From contig NC_134030.1 of NCBI RefSeq assembly GCF_964204645.1, positions 5,578,278-5,642,277 on the forward strand: a stretch of DNA of 64,000 nucleotides, read 5' to 3'. The position numbers and the translations under genes were made by a program. The notes beneath the pieces are model-generated. The model was not told the origin of the DNA. It made no database searches and was given only the letters and a program-made list of their open reading frames with translations. Below, one piece after another: positions 39,875 to 49,915 of this stretch (the first letter of the stretch is position 1; each line of letters opens with the position of its first letter). The stretch comes from Tubulanus polymorphus. Its lineage: Eukaryota > Nemertea > Palaeonemertea > Tubulaniformes > Tubulanidae.

Positions 39875-40170
39875 CCAATACGAATCGTCATCTGGTTGCC
39901 ATGGTAACTCTCCGAATCCACAACCTACGAAATTGGGCAATTCTCGCGCAAATTTTACCCCGAAACCGGCCGAATGTTCTCATTTTCGAACCGGACTGCG
40001 ATGCAATGGTGCGATACTACTAGACAAATGTGTAGGGGCCCGAAATAGTAATTTTGTAGGTGATCTGTCATGCCATCCATCATACAGTGCAGAGCAAAGC
40101 AAAGCAAAGCCGCCGCTCGTGCCGATTGGCTACTGTTGTGCACGTGATCCATTTAAGCCCCATAATCCTG
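39875..40170 (+). promoter_or_regulatory. Hox1: Hox1 proximal promoter region
   Basis: Upstream of the Hox1 ATG are a CCAAT box (39875-39879), a fully palindromic RFX X-box GTTGCCATGGTAAC (39895-39908), an inverted CCAAT (ATTGG, 40125-40129), an E-box CACGTG (40141-40146), and an Otx-type TAATCC overlapping a Meis-type CTGTCA near 40163-40172. A short AAAGC repeat lies near 40.1 kb. No clear TATA box is visible. The transcription start is not located. This is the best candidate for the Hox1 core promoter because of its proximity and motif density. Confidence 0.45.
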
Positions 40171-40263
40171 TCAGGAGCGACGTGTAATTTAGTCTCATTT
40201 ATTACAGATTTATCTTTGCATCGACAGCTAATTTTGGACTATCATTGACACGGGGAGCAAAGT

Positions 40264-40939
40264 ATGAATTCGTCTGGTGACTATACTTTATGTAACTTGG
40301 ACACACGGACGTATACCACACCGTACGGGGCGCATGATTTAGCGAATCCGTACCACCAAGTGGCGTATAATAACAACCAAAACAATGTTCTTATGGATAC
40401 GGGACAGCTCGCGTATTCGCCTCCGTACCACGATATACACAGACTCAGTCCCGTGGATATCTCGTCGCACTACCAACAACAGAACCATAACATGATTCCG
40501 GATGTACATAGCGCCCAACAAGCGGACTATTTGGACCTAACCCCGGTCACAAACACGGACGGGCAGTATATGAATTCTGTAAATTATTATAACAACGTGA
40601 ACCACAGAGGAATAGTGCAAAACGGGGATCATAGTCCGACTGGTTGCAGCGCAGGCGGTGGGGCAAATGGTTATTACACGAATTTAGGAGGCACGGACAC
40701 GTCGAACTCTCCCGTGAATGGTTCTAGTGATTCTATGACATACATTCCACGAAATTCACCGCCGTTGTCGCATCATCCTCATCATCATCCGCATCATCAA
40801 CCAACTACACAACAACAACAACACCATCAAAACCAAGTCGATCTCCAACAACAGGGCCATGGGAACCGCCAGAGCCCCAGTCCGCCAATGGCAACTACTT
40901 ACAAATGGATGCAAATCAAGCGGACACAACCGAAGCCAG
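40264..40939 (+). CDS. Hox1: Hox1 coding exon 1
   Basis: First coding exon of a labial/Hox1-class homeodomain transcription factor. ATG 40264 opens 225 codons plus one base. The N-terminal region is rich in Tyr, Asn, Ser and Pro, as is usual for labial proteins. It contains a His/Gln-rich stretch at about residues 170-195. Residues 212-220 are TYKWMQIKR, the labial-type hexapeptide whose Trp binds the PBC/Exd cofactor. The exon ends AAG-CCA-G before GTATGT, a phase-1 donor. Joined to 56256 it reads PKPGKIP, like the PKTGK of vertebrate HOXA1 at the same junction. The open frame track would continue into the intron to a stop near 40965, which is not the real C-terminus. Confidence 0.96.
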
Positions 40940-41719
40940 GTATGTATGTTTTGAGTATTCTATAGGTTATTCTATATAGTGTATGTTTTAGCTATATTCA
41001 TATAGGCCTACCCCGCATGACCCTACACGAGGTTTGGTCATATATTTTGTCTTATTTGCTGTTTTCACTTTATTTAACCCATCAAAACGTGTTATTAGCA
41101 AGATTTGGTGCGTCTCGCTTCACTTTTATTCTGCGCTTTACTCCGATTTAGGCCTGTCATGTGTTTCTCGTTTTCGGCGTCATAGGTCTTCGGCGAACAT
41201 TTGCGTATGCAAACTGTCTATATCCTGTCTGGAAGAAAAAGATATCGTATAAAAGCTGCTAAAGGCTAGAGATTTCAGACTGCGGCTGTTTTGATTTCAA
41301 TTGAAAAATTGCGTCCCGGTCGTCACGTTTTCATTCATCTCGAAAACAACCATGCGCTGGGTCAGACAGTCGTCCCACTGACAAAATGATTTTCTTTTCG
41401 CCCTTTATGGAATAATCTTCTTAAAATTTACCTATTTTGTGTCAGCGACTGATGGATTTAACCGACCGCTATTAATACTTTCTGTTGCAATTGTCCACTA
41501 AGAAGTAAATCCCCTTTCGTCTGTGATTTGATAACAAACAATTTTTATTAACTGAGATTTTATGTCGAAGAAACGAATCCGTATTGCCAGAAAACATTAT
41601 ATATTCGTGGTATCTGTACTTGTATCAATTCTATATGATTTAATGTCATATGACATTTATGAATATGGTGTATTATAGACTAAAGCGAAAGTCCTACGGG
41701 ATTTATTATGATGTTTTTT

Positions 41720-41746
41720 AGGTCAGGTCATCCCGGGTCAGACCTG
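41720..41746 (+). promoter_or_regulatory. Nuclear-receptor half-site cluster (DR4)
   Basis: AGGTCA occurs at 41720-41725 and, sharing one base, at 41725-41730. After a 4-bp spacer GGGTCA follows at 41735-41740, then an inverted partner GACCT at 41741-41745. Three direct half-sites and one inverted half-site in 27 bp suggest binding of a RAR/RXR, thyroid/LXR-like or COUP-type receptor. It lies 0.8 kb into the Hox1 intron. Spacing is DR4, not the classical DR5 or DR2 of vertebrate Hox1 retinoic acid elements. Confidence 0.4.
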
Positions 41747-44700
41747 GCTGTCGCCTATATTACACCACCGGGTAATCCATTACAACATATTGTCAACGGG
41801 ACATTCTCTTTTGGTAACCGGGAAAGCTTCTTCGAATACATTTCCACCTAGATAGGCATGGAACAACGAAACAGCGCTCGCGCGCGCAGGGTCATAAATC
41901 TTCCCCAACAAGACACTCGTTCGTCTCGCGGCTTCCACAAAGATTCGCGCAGCTAAACGGTGCCATTAATTTTCCCCAGGATATAAAGCAAAATACAAGA
42001 GCGTTAGGAGGTTTGACAGTTGCATCTCAGAGCCCGGCGTACAATGCCTGCTAGTAATGATTTATGGTCTACTGTCCCGAGGCTTGATGGCAATATTAAT
42101 GGCTTTTACCGGCCTGATGATTTCCACCCGAGCTAGGCTGGCTAATGTAGGCTCAATTCCCCTGCATTGCGCGCAATGAATTGTAATCAGCATCGTTCAA
42201 GGGCCGTATTTGGTAATTACGTATATTTGAATGTAATCAGGCCTTAACGATGGCTTATATGATACCCGTTTTATGAAAAATGATCTGGTCGCTATTTCCC
42301 GCGAGATGCTTCTAAATAAATGGAAATTAACGAAACAGGCGAAATCAAAGTGAAAACTTTTTTGTCAATCATAATATGCAATGCCCACGAGAAACAGTCA
42401 GTCGATCGCTGTTTGTTTCAAATAAAACTTCAGTTTTTAATCGGAGTCATGTAAGTTTGAGCATTAAAAATGAAATTACTCGAGGCCCTTGAGGTTTTGA
42501 TAGCGTTGTTCCAAAGTGATCATAAATGCATATGTAAAACGTCATGTAATATTATTGTCCCTTGACTTGGAATAATGAAATCAACTTAGAAGCCAGCGAA
42601 ACGGTCGTGCGATGGAAATTTAGCTTTTGATGAAAATTGCCAAAGTTTTTTTCGACTTCCTTATCGGTATGTTTCTCCTTCGGTTTCAACAGGCTTGCTA
42701 TATACGCAAGTCTCTATCTTAGCAGTGGTTCGGTTGCTAGGGGTCTTAGCATATTTACTCAAATAGTCAATTTCATTCTTCCCTATCGTTGAGTCAATAT
42801 TTAACGGCAACAAAGACAGGCGTATACGATATGTTCAAAAAATACTCTCCGATTATAGACTACGGTATTCGGATCAACTTGGAAAAACACCGTTTAAAGG
42901 CATCTTTTTACCACTAGTTTCCATCTCTCGATGTAAAGTCTACGACAGGCGAGTTTCCTTGAATGTGCAATAGATGCTTCCTCAAATTCTGTCCCAACTA
43001 ATCGTGTGTACATGTGCAATACAGGAATTGTACCACTTACTACGTACATGTACCAGTAATCTAACAAAAATCATGATTAAAAATGCTGTTGAACTCGGTG
43101 ACGTTCTGTATACGTTATTGAATAGGACAGGTATTAATATTGACTTTGTCTAATTAGCGTGTGCTGCTTTACGCGATAATCTTCCAGCGTATGCGAAACC
43201 ACAAGCTCCGATGTCCCTGCATTCCGTGTCATTTTCTCTGCTAGGCGCGTCGATTTCTGCCTGCGTGAATCACGGCTGTAGTCGCAGATCAATTATTTGT
43301 TAAACTATCGACCAATTAAAGTATGATCAATAGGGAAAACATGCCTCGGCTATTGAAATCAAAGGATTTTTTCAATTCGCATTTTCTCTTTTTGGTTCCA
43401 GACGAGCAATAACATTGTGCTTATCGAATAAAGCATATAAAAGCTGCCTAATTATTATATACTATGTTATTATAGATTCTGCGTATAGGAAAACAACCTG
43501 ACGCTTGCAAAATTTCAATCTGGCGCAAGGGAAAACAAATCCGACACATTGTGCTGGGAACAATGGAACATACGATGCAGCAGAAATCGTTCAACTGTGT
43601 CTTTTTTATTGCCGGAATTAAAATTTAATTTTCTAATATCAGATTCGCGATTACGGGCAACGTTCTGAATTTAGTTATTATGACAATTCGACGCAGAATT
43701 AATCTTCCACGACCGGTTTTCATCGTAAATCCCGGGTCGAAATGAACTCTTTTTAACGTTTTAATGAGGCAATTTCGTCACCATGTGTATAAATAATTGA
43801 TATTTACAATTATTTGGAATCTAGTCATTTTCTGCTGTCTGCGTCGAGCGTGAAGAGTTACTCGAGCGTCATTTACAATTTTTGCTGTTGAATTGAAATT
43901 TGAAATATGATTCCGCGCCGCTGTTCCGCGTTTAGAGTTAATTTGCTGATGCAATCGACGCGCTGGAAAAAAAACTCATTTCATTCCAGCCATCGCGCGG
44001 TTAATCTCGAAAAAAGTTTGAAAGTTCAACTAAATGTTGCAAATTGCCGAGTGGCTTCAAATCGTTATCTCTACTCAACTGTAGCTGGCGCCACTGTCTA
44101 GTAGTAAACAATTCATTCTTAGAAAAACTCCCAAATTATTTTGAAGTGCTGTAGGTTGAAGATCTTATAATGTTCATTTCTTTAAGTCTCTGCTTAGATG
44201 ATTGCATAGACATTTTAACCATCTTCCTTGTATAACTATAGTAGTTGTTGAATTGTTGACCAAATATTTGGTTCTCAGGAAACAAAATGTTTAAAACTCG
44301 GTTTTCTTTATTCCTTATTCATCAAAACTTTGATAGAAAATATGGGTAATCCCGCACTTATAATGAAAAATGAAGTCCGAAATGTTTCTTGAGCTAGTTA
44401 TTCATTCGACGTTTCGAATTCAACCTAATAGTCAACACACACACGAAGTGAGCGCAAGAAATATTTTAGATTTTATATTTCATTATTCTTGTGGGATTTT
44501 CTATGCTATCACCACAGCACAGCACAGAGTGTTTCATCAGTGGTAATCTTTGATAGGAGTCGTTAATAATCTGTGTATTTTCCTATACATCAGCGGGGCA
44601 TGGATTTAATTGTATTTTTCTTTTTATTTCATCTAATTCACTCGGAAGTGTCGTGTTTTATACATCCTCCTATCCGCACATCTAGCATTTCTACGCCATT

Positions 44701-45036
44701 TCTCCGAATGGTTTTCATTGTTCGGATTAAAATCGGCGAGAACAAAGAGATGAAGTTAATTGTTTCGCTCTTACTCAGAAGATTTGTATTGGATTTTTCT
44801 TCATTATGCGCATTGTCGCAGGCAATCACGTCTCGTGTACTGGATGCATGTTGCCTGTCAAATGACCATGCCCAGCAATCAAACCACCTTCACTAGGGAG
44901 AAAAGAATCAAATCTACTCCAGTTTATCGCAATTTATATGCTTCTAAAGGGACGTGTTACCTTTCCGTTGTTAATTTGAAACAGTTATCAGTGTGGCTGC
45001 AATAGCTCGCGGCGATTATGAGTGTGTCTCGTGCGA

Positions 45037-45125
45037 CATCCTAGCGAATAGGTGGAAGTGTAGACGTTGCGAACAGAACCAGACTCGTCGGTCCAGGATT
45101 CTTGGGTTCGAATCCCGCAGTGGCG
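45037..45125 (+). mobile_element. tRNA-like B-box, possible SINE remnant
   Basis: GGTTCGAATCC at 45105-45115 is an exact RNA polymerase III B-box. A loose A-box-like TAGCGAATAGG is about 60 bp upstream. The arms around the B-box do not pair into a proper T-stem and no acceptor stem is visible, so this is not a functional tRNA gene. A decayed tRNA-derived SINE is possible. Confidence 0.25.
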
Positions 45126-46052
45126 AGAGTGTCCTGGTTGGCTTTATCTCAGTGTCCTTCCAGCCTAAGAAGGAAAGTAAACCTTGAAATCTCTCCTAAT
45201 AGCTGGAAGGCGCTTAAACGAGTGGGAAATGTGATGAATGAGCATGTGTAGATGCGTGCAGTAGAATATTCGAAAGGAAACTAGTAATTTCATGGGAATC
45301 AACGTAGAAATCATGTTGTTTCTGTCTTGTTTGATCTAACGTCAGCACTCTGTAATGCTATTCATCGCTTAGTGGCTGTTACTATGTTATATACGAATTA
45401 CTCCTGTGTTCAAATTTATCATCATCACCTGCCAATAAAGGGCAAATGATTTTAGAACGCTCAACACTCGTGTACGAGCATAAATCATACTCAAGCATCG
45501 ACTTCAAATACTACTCGATAGCCATATAATGGATCGCAACCACTTTAGAGACTGGATATTAATTGATGAATACCGGTCTGCGATACGTAATTATGACAAC
45601 TGGCGTTAATGTTATCCTCGCGCGGCGTCAAGTGTCAGTGAAAATTCATTTTTCAAATTCAATCAACGCGCCTCTCGGCTTCTATATATCTGTGGCTCCA
45701 TAGAAGATGAACTCCGCTTTTTATTTTACTGTAGAAAACATACTGTACAAAGAAACCTATATCTATACGATACGGTTGAGTCGGATTTTATCAATATCTA
45801 GCACTTGTCAATAACACTTGCTCCACCACCGTGTTTAAGTTAGCGAAATTTGTGAACGAATGTATATAACCGTTGACTTTTGTTCTGTACATCTTTCTTG
45901 TGCTCCTTAGAATGACATATTTGCGATACTAGTCAATAAAGTTTTGATTTGATTTGCTTTTGCTTCGGTTGTTCAGTTGGCGATTTGATTTATTACAGAC
46001 TGATTATCTAACTAGATGAATAGTTCACTTTTTGTCCAAACCCTCAACCCAC

Positions 46053-46084
46053 CTACCAGTAATTAGTTGAGATAATTGCTCGTA
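46053..46084. repeat. Hairpin related to 29351, copy 2
   Basis: CTACCAGTAATTA and GTTGAGATAATTGCTCGTA, in this order, match the arms of the 29351-29397 hairpin, with the loop and part of the left arm missing. The shared words extend to 14 identical bases (GATAATTGCTCGTA). Pairing of the arms is imperfect here. Confidence 0.45.
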
Positions 46085-46293
46085 AAATCCGCCGAACACT
46101 ATGTCTATAATTTTTTTACCGAGTCAAAAGAGAGTCCAAAGAACACATTGTCCGGTTCTAAATGCAGAAATTAGGGCATATTCAGTTTAAAATTCTACTA
46201 CTTACTTTGAAACCTACTTCGATCTTTTATAGTAGCATTTTTGCCATTCGCAGATTTTTTTATTCAAAACGATTCACTCTTTTCTCTTTGCAG

Positions 46294-46335
46294 GGAATAT
46301 TAACAATCACCAGAAAATGGCCTATATAACACAGG
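46294..46335 (+). CDS. Hox1: Candidate 42-nt microexon of Hox1
   Basis: The segment is preceded by a strong acceptor (a T/C-rich tract ending CTCTTTGCAG) and followed by a full-consensus donor, GTAAGTAA. Both ends are phase 1, matching Hox1 exon 1 and exon 2. Inclusion adds 14 residues (GNINNHQKMAYITQ) between the hexapeptide and the homeodomain with no stop, giving 347 instead of 333 residues. Skipping also keeps the frame, so alternative use is expected if it is real. A microexon that lengthens the PBC linker would be functionally relevant. It rests on splice signals and phase; no transcript evidence is available here. Confidence 0.5.
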
Positions 46336-47589
46336 GTAAGTAAATCAGCATCGTGCTAAAAAATTGCTATTCCGCTTTACTATGGGTCTCGGTTGTTACT
46401 ATGGTATAGTATCGACTCGTAACAAGGAAATAGTTGCATAGTTATACACCGCCAAGCGTATCGGCTATCATTACCAATCTGTTAACCATGTGCACAGATC
46501 ATTGAGGCTAGAGGGTTACATCTGCCGGTAAATTCATCTGTTCGCTTCAATCAGCATTTTTGCCATCACAGGCGGTTCAAGCGGTCTTGAAGTTCTCGGG
46601 GAACTTGAACTTTTATTTCACTGTTCCGTAACATAGGAAATGACGTGCAATGTACCGTGTGAAAAAATACTATAATTTTACATACAAAACATAACAGGTT
46701 GTATATAAACATAACATATATGCATTTTGGAGATACCGGTAATAAAACTGTACATGTATCTACGTATCTCACTACTATAAGGAATCATTTAGTAGAAGGC
46801 AAAAAGATTTATTCACTTGTTAAGGTTTTGATGATGCACTTTCAAGTAGATTTCGCTTGCCTCGGTTCTCGCGGGGGCAATGAATTTTCTCCGAGGGGAT
46901 GGATCGTTATTACGGAGTAAGACATTTGAAATATAGTGTCCGGGGCTTGCGATATTCCGAGGCAATCGACTCAGCCCGTGGTAATGTAATGTAGAGACGC
47001 AGAGAGAGATTGAGTATAAACTACATGATTCGCTAAATCTGGCCGCTGTAGTAAATGGTTTCTTTGCATTGGTTTTGACGTAATTCCGAGGAGTATTGTC
47101 GTATAAAGGCTTTTTCACGCGGTGTCTTCTCTTCATTAGCTACAGCGACTGACTGGTCTTCGTGTTCATTAGTATTGTGCTCGCTGTCAACGTTGATTCA
47201 CCACATCAAAGTTGACGCTGTCTTACTTCATATTCATATTCTAATACCAGATGCAGTAAATATTGTCTGCGGGACAATACGAGCTTCCAGCAGCCGTCAA
47301 TCCTGCAAGAACGAGTCTGACAAACCGATAGAAATGAACACGAGTATTAGCGAGAAAGGAAAGAGATGTATTACTCACGACGGTAAAAATCGTTCGAAAT
47401 CGCATCTTCGATGCTGACTCGTAAATATCTTAATCCCGGTGGTTACAGAATCAATCGGGGATATTTTAACGTGACAGATAAACCGTATCGAACATCGGAA
47501 ACATGTGAATATGGCCTATATTTATTGGTATTGGGAGTAAGATCAAAAGCGTTCGATTCCTCGATTATGTTGTCCTAATGAGAGTGGTG

Positions 47590-47632
47590 TAGAGCGTGCT
47601 ATATAGTGAGGTTCGAGTCACTGGTCGCTGTT
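47590..47632 (+). mobile_element. tRNA-like fragment (A- and B-box)
   Basis: AGTGGTGTAGAGCGTGCT resembles a tRNA D-arm/A-box. It is closely followed by AGTGA-GGTTCGAG-TCACT, a near-perfect T-arm with a B-box. The anticodon arm is missing and no acceptor stem is seen. It is best read as a tRNA pseudogene or SINE head. Confidence 0.3.
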
Positions 47633-49696
47633 CTTGTCAATCTTGATGGCGACGGGGTATCTTCGTCGTTCTTCTCCGGTCTCTCCCCTTTCAGCTGGGA
47701 AAATGGAAACATCAAACCTACTGAAAATGTCCTGCGTGGCGCTAAATCGATTGGGCTTAAAAGAAAGTCGTTCTGATCTTAGAGCAAGACTGCCAGTCTT
47801 ATTACTCCAAGTTCTGATTGACCAAAGCTTTCCCATATATATATATGATATGAATCAACGATGTTTAAGAAATGTTGGACGATTTTTACATAGATCCCTA
47901 TATTAATTCCAGCCAGTCCACGTGGTATTCGTGTTTTATATCGAAGTGGGAAGATTACGCGTGAGATATTCAACCGTTGACGTGAAATAACGCTGACAAC
48001 TTGCATCCGTTCATTTCAAAAGAGCAATCCGCTTCCCTCTCCTTGGCGTCGGAACAATTAAAATCCGTTTTTAATTTCGTTCCAAGGTCACCGTGTACGG
48101 TTATTAACCGCGACGGTGCCCGCGCTCTCTGCTGCTGAATTATGCATGTCCTTTTCTCCACCGACTACTTCATTATTGTTTTTTAATCAATTCGTATATC
48201 GTTGCCCTGCTGTCCTCGCGTGTGTATGTATATGGGAAGGAGCGTGTTTGAAAATATTGCTGTCGCTGGGTTTTACTTTCACTCGGGGTGGAACTTGGTA
48301 CATCCAGCGGCCTTCTTTTTTATCGGAGGCTTTGGTTCATTGTACCAGCAGTGCATCGACAATCACCATTCAACTGTCTAAACAACGAAGAAATTATTAT
48401 TTCATTTTACATATATGGATTCTATGAATCCCTCATCCCATCAGGTGAGCGTGCGTGGGGCCGGGTGTTTTTTAACTACCCCTCTTGTTATGTAGAGCGT
48501 GGCGTGCGTGTTTGGCTTCGAATTGCCCGTATCAATTGCAGATACGGAAGTATCGGAGCATCCCATCTATTGTCGTGTATAACTGTGTGATCGGTGGCGA
48601 TGTCGACTGACGCGAACGGTGGCATTATCGTCGCCGTATAGCCCGCGGGCACGATGCATCGCCGACGCAAGTTAACTATTCGACCAGGCTTCATTAACCT
48701 ATTATGATACCTTCGGTAATAACACGATATCGTTAGCGTGTGTGTACTTAGCCGCGGGCTTCGAGACAATATACTCATTTCAGAGCGATTCTCTCGAGTT
48801 AATTGATAGGCAAATTTGTTTTTATTGCGGATATTGAGTTGTAAAACGTTCTTGTGAAACGGATTTTCGACTTAAATGAAAAACCCGTCGCTTCTCGGTG
48901 AGAGCTGTATAACGACGAGCGTATAGCGACGTCTCGATGGTTAGATCTATTGTTTCATATGTCATTTCATGGAATTATCACGCGTTGGCATTAAACCATG
49001 TAACTGGGAGACTAGATTACGTAGATTGTGGCGTGTCGTCGTGGGTGCACGAAGGACATCATCTCCAATTTAAGTGTCACCATTTGATAAGTGTATAATA
49101 ACCGGCGTTCAGACCGGCTTTGTAATTATACTAAAAACCTCGCGCTAAAATCATGACGTTTTTCCATAACGGCTGAACTCCGATCGAATATGACACGCAA
49201 TTTGTCTGAAAGTGCCCGTATGCCGTCGTTGTGTAATAGCAATTTCATCGCCGAGTTTTTTTTTACCTCCGGGAGACGGAACTGAGCACGTCCAAGAGAG
49301 TTATCTGTATCGATGCTTTAATTGGTACTATTCGCCTAATAATCGCGTTATTGTATCGCAGAATGCGCGCGATGCCATCTGAGAATTGTCCGTCAGTCGG
49401 CTGGGGACGCGAACAACGGCGAATCAGACACAGGGAAGTCACGACGATACGTTAGACCTGGGGAGTTGTCAATCCGATCTTGAATCGGATAGTGCCTTAA
49501 AACACGCATGATTCTATCCTCATTGTCCGTACCGTCATATCTTATTCAAGCTTTAATCTCTAGTTCGAATTAATGGAGATTTCAACCTCGACCCGGGATC
49601 CACACCCTCACCGCTTAATTGTGATTTTTCCAATTTTTTTGTCGTCGCTCCACTCCACCTGGGACATTTTAAAATGGAGAATTTAGCTCTATCACA

Positions 49697-49915
49697 CTTG
49701 GCGCGAGCCAAATTTGGAACAACACTGTTCACGCGGGTGCCAAATGGGCCCGCGCGCCCGGGTCAAATTTGGCCCGACCAAAAGCGTCGGACCAGGTTTG
49801 AGCCAAATTTTGAGCCGTATCAACTGTTTCCAGAAGTGACTCAGTTCGCTTTCTTTTGGTTTTCTATGGGCCAAATTTGATTCGGGCCAAATCGTCTCCG
49901 TGTGATCGCTCCTTT
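49697..49915. mobile_element. CCAAATTTG-rich repetitive element
   Basis: About six copies or near copies of GCCAAATTTGG, itself close to palindromic, occur at about 49708, 49739, 49762, 49802, 49868 and 49885 in a segment much GC-richer than its flanks. The left flank has GTCGTCGCTCC (about 49641) and the right flank TGTGATCGCTCC (about 49901), too weak to call as terminal repeats. It looks like a non-autonomous repeat copy. No coding capacity. Confidence 0.35.

Larger units (their letters stand above)
25301..40263. other. Hox2-Hox1 intergenic spacer
   Basis: About 15 kb without a supported gene. The longest frame (37308-37754, + strand, 148 codons with an ATG) has no recognisable domain and is within chance expectation for this much DNA. 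Putative regulatory clusters at 27.6-27.8, 37.8 and 39.9-40.2 kb and hairpins at 29.35 and 35.25 kb are listed separately. A palindromic CRE (TGACGTCA) is at 31305-31312. GAGA-type purine-rich sequence occurs near 30.65 kb. Confidence 0.6.
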
